From: Adiantum capillus-veneris
Taxonomy: Eukaryota > Streptophyta > Polypodiopsida > Polypodiales > Pteridaceae
Direction: 5' to 3'
Length of the DNA stretch: 64,000 nucleotides
Assembly: GCA_014529385.2 (NCBI GenBank)
Contig: CM043963.1
Span: 66,940,895-67,004,894, forward strand
In this document: positions 61,100-64,000 of the stretch, piece by piece
Position numbering within the stretch: position 1 is the first letter of the stretch
Layout: the number at the start of each line of letters is the position of its first letter
Notes under the pieces: model-generated
Seen by the model: the letters and a program-made list of their open reading frames with translations, nothing else
Told to the model about the DNA's origin: nothing
The model's database searches: none
Position numbers and translations under genes: made by a program

Positions 61100-61710
61100 A
61101 CCCCATTATGTTTATTACATGCTGACTTTGTATATATGTCTGCACATGTGATTACAGTGATATTACATTTGTTTCTATGTCATCTTTAGAGCAGCGTCGC
61201 GAAATGTCTCTAAGGACAATGTGATGTGGTTGTAGAAGACGAAGATAGTCCTGGCAGGCGGGAACTATCCCTTAAAAGATCGGCCAGCGGGAGGCAATTG
61301 GATTGGCAGTAATTACCACAGGCAAATATTGTAGTAACTTAGGAGAGCTATAAATAGGACTCACTACATTGTAATTGGCTTCTAAACTGTTTGTACTTGG
61401 CTATAGCTTTCTTAGCACTTTCGAGCTCTTCGCCTCTAGCTTCACTTGTAATCATCAATTCTGTAATCATCTCAGCTTGAACCGTTACACACTGTACTGG
61501 TTAACCGTGAGCTATTATCTTAACTGGCAAATACTCTTCTTAGTTTTTCAGCTATGTCTCTCATTTCAGTATCATATTCCAGTTCAGTTATCTATTACAG
61601 TTCAGTCAATGCTCTGTTCAAGTCTCATTATTTAAGTTGACGGCATACCTAATAGCTTTAAATTCTGACACCGGAATTAGCTGTCTGATGAGATCAGCTC
61701 CAATTCCATT
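61100..61710 (+). mobile_element. 5' LTR of gypsy element 3 (left edge unresolved)
   Basis: TATA motif TATAAATAG at 61349-61357 is followed by a typical R/U5, ending CAATTCCA next to a PBS. A CATGTGATTACAG segment and GGGGGACCC precede. I cannot place the left boundary without the 3' LTR, which lies outside the window. Confidence 0.5.
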
Positions 61711-61711
61711 T

Positions 61712-61726
61712 TGGCGATCACGATGG
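61712..61726 (+). other. Primer-binding site, gypsy element 3
   Basis: TGGCGATCACGATGG follows the presumed LTR end. It begins with the obligatory TGG complementary to tRNA CCA; the tRNA species is not identified here. Confidence 0.55.
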
Positions 61727-61790
61727 TTAGAGCTGTTTGCTCTTCGACAAGTAAACTTTTATCTCCCCGTTTGAATTTTCAGTTGATCAC

Positions 61791-64000
61791 ATGGCACCCA
61801 AAGTCAATCGTGGTCGTAAACCGTCAACCTGATTAGGCAATGATTCCAACCGCACTAACCCCATTCCTGAGGTCTCAGAAAGAGAGTCTGAGCATAAGAA
61901 ATACCCGGAGAGCGAGACTGAGGCTCAAGAGGAGCACAATCATGTTGATGACGCCAAGGACTCTCAGCACTCCAATCATTCCAGAAGGAGGAGGGCTGAG
62001 TGGGAAGAATGCAAAACCAAGGGTTCTTGGTCCACGAATAAGTCAAAAGGGGCCAAAGGCAATAAGAACAGTTGTCACAGTTCCAACAAAAAAGCCAGAG
62101 AAGAGACAGCGACTGAGACCGAAGAAGAAGTTGACTGGGAAGCTGATATAGATCACTACAAAAAGTCTTCTCGTCGAAGTCAGACTTCCAAGGGCACAAA
62201 AAGCAGGGATGATGTTGTCCGGCATTATTATACTTCTTCATTAAAATCTATTTTCCAATGTTCAAAGGAGGGAAGAAAGATGACCCAGATGTTCATATTC
62301 AAGCTTTTGAACAGTATACTGAGTTGAAGAATATTGATGAAGATGACTGGGGGAAATATTTTTCCTCAGACACTCAAAGATGCAGCAAGGAAATGGTACT
62401 ACCATTACCCAGCCTGCCAACTCAGATCATACAACAAATTGCTCAAAAGATTTCATATTGGAATATTTAGATAATAGGGGTGATGAGGACATCCTCTGCA
62501 AGCTAGATAAGATTAGACAAGGAAAGTTGTTAGTGAGAAGTTATGTTGAAAAACTCAAGGAGTTAACCAGGCTGTTGCAAGAGCCACCATCAGAAAAGAG
62601 TCTACGCGCATAGTTTCTAAATGGGTTTCATAGTAAAAAGCTCCGGGAACAAGAGGTACCTGCAACAAGAAAGAGATTCAATGATTTAGTGCAGAGAGCT
62701 TTGAAACTTGAACATCAAGCTAAAAAGGAGAAAAGCCACAAGAAGAGGAGCAGGAGTTCTTCCTCTGAGAATTCTGATTAGTGCAACTTCCAACAGTTTT
62801 GACAGTAGCTCAGAAGAAAAAAGTAAAGACAAGGCCAAGAAGGAGTCTTGGTCCAGAAAGATTGATGAACGGCTAGGAAGATTGTTGAAATCAGCCAGAC
62901 TAGACAACCAGTTAGAAGAATTGAAACCTGGTGTTCAAGGTGCAAATCTAAAGATCGTGTTTCCCATGAATGTCCACAATGTACCTATTGCAAAGCATAT
63001 GGTCATTTATGGAACAATTGTGGCATTCACATTCACCATTTCAAGAAGGAAAAGGATATGTCAGTAGTAGCATTTACTAATGCTGAACCAGCCAGAGTAG
63101 AAATAACCAGTGTACCCCAAGAAGAGAAATCAGGTACCAATGGTATTGGTACTGGGTGCAGCAGATCCCAGGGAGGTACTGGCCGAGGGCGGGTTCGTGG
63201 GAGTTCTGAGGCTCGAGTCATTCAGAAGATACGAACTCAGTCTTCTGAGAAAGGACAATCAGATCAATTAGGATCTGGACTTTCTGAGACCATGCTGCCT
63301 GCAGTCCAAAGACTGGCGGAGGATCTAGAAAATGTCAAATCGGATCTAGCTAGAATAGGAAACAATGTAGAAGGTAAAGACGACACCAGAATGTAGATGG
63401 TTCAGTTTCCTCAAGTTCTTAGGATAACTCTCATCAAGAGAGAGAGAAAATACATGGGAAGATCTGTAAAAGAATTCAAAAACTGACTGTTGAATTAGAA
63501 GACATCATAAAAACTTTGCCTGAAGCAGCGAAATTCATCAAACAATGAAGGAAAGCTGAAGCCGACACTAGAGCAGTTGACCTTGCAGCTGTCAGGGATA
63601 ATGAAGTGCCGGTGATCCAGGTAGACTACAAAGCTATCTAGTGTCATACTGGATGGAGGGGCATGTGTCAACATCCTGGGGGCACACCTTCAACAAAGAA
63701 TGGGTATAAAAAACTTGAAACCAACACCATTCAAGATTCAGATGGCCGATCACAGAGTTGTGCAAGCAACCGGGATGATAAAAATATGCAGGTAAGGGTA
63801 GGAAAAGAAAAGTTCAAGACTAGTTTCTTAGTTCTGGATGTGCAAGGCGCATATGGGATATTACTCGGACGGCCACGGCTGCGAATATGCTGTTCAGGAC
63901 TATGCCAATCAAACTTTGATAATACAGGGTTCCAGTAGAAGAATTCAGGTCCAAACAAATAACACCAGAAATTGGAGGAAGGCATTGCGACAAGAGGATC
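61791..64000 (+). pseudogene. gag: Gag and protease of gypsy element 3, partial
   Basis: Starts ATGGCACCCAAAGTC at 61791 (stop at 61830, likely CGA to TGA). A Ser/Lys/Glu-rich N-terminus leads to the gag core in several frames: FKGGKKDDPDVHIQAFEQY (62260), DAARKWYYHYPASQLRSYNK (62370) and LDKIRQGKLLVRSYVEKLKE (62500). CSRCKSKDRVSHECPQC and the canonical zinc knuckle CTYCKAYGHLWNNC follow at about 62940-63030. Near 63645 VILDGGACVNIL is the retropepsin active site (D-G-G-A), then FLVLDVQGAYGILLGRP. RT and integrase would lie beyond the window. At least four frameshifts and several stops. Confidence 0.8.

Noticed and set aside
62043-62241. Minus-strand frames over gypsy gag 3
   Set aside because: Shadow frames of the plus-strand gag.

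Overview
This looks like nuclear DNA from a land plant with a large, transposon-rich genome. The evidence is plant-type Ty3/gypsy and Ty1/copia elements whose primer-binding sites match initiator-Met tRNA (TGGTATCAGAGC), a CACTA (En/Spm) transposon with TNP2 transposase, L1-like LINEs, a hAT element, canonical short plant-like introns, and very long AG/CT and GT microsatellites. I cannot fix the lineage from sequence alone; a homosporous fern or another large-genome plant would fit. No intact host gene is evident, and nearly all coding sequence is decayed transposon sequence.

Layout. 1-5.3 kb: AT-rich retroelement remnant with ten copies of a 152-bp tandem repeat, a gag-like N-terminus, and a polypurine tract plus LTR near 4.77 kb. 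5.3-8.25 kb: mostly non-coding, with a degenerate gene-like stretch at 7.0-8.2 kb. 8.25-14.05 kb: 5' LTR, PBS, long leader and gag of a gypsy element; the leader holds eight copies of a palindrome centred on TACGCGTA. 14.05-17.72 kb: copia element (LTR, gag, protease, integrase), truncated before its reverse transcriptase. 17.72-38.41 kb: a chromodomain gypsy element (two LTRs, gag, protease, RT, RNase H, integrase, chromodomain) split by a 12.4-kb CACTA transposon (20487-32911, 3-bp AAA target duplication). The CACTA is itself split by a 6-kb non-autonomous LTR element (26091-32115).

38.4-41.9 kb: a LINE 3' fragment, dispersed repeats and long microsatellites. 41.9-54.4 kb: an L1-like LINE (zinc knuckle, endonuclease, reverse transcriptase, zf-RVT) interrupted inside its endonuclease by a roughly 7-kb hAT-type insertion. 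That insertion carries a broken hAT transposase on + and a protein-kinase-like gene on -. 54.5-56.7 kb: LINE fragments on -. 57.05-57.55 kb: a 494-bp foldback element with long terminal inverted repeats. 57.6-61.1 kb: low-coding sequence with one possible membrane-protein exon. 61.1-64 kb: LTR, PBS, gag and protease of a third gypsy element, running off the window.

The most unusual signal is a recurring architecture: tandem hairpins in which the loop or flank is conserved while the stem differs from copy to copy yet stays self-complementary. It occurs in the non-autonomous LTR element (30945-31175) and near both ends of the hAT insertion (44110-44344 and 49891-50178). Together with the palindromic gypsy leader and the kinase cargo of the hAT insertion, these are the best candidates for undescribed biology here.
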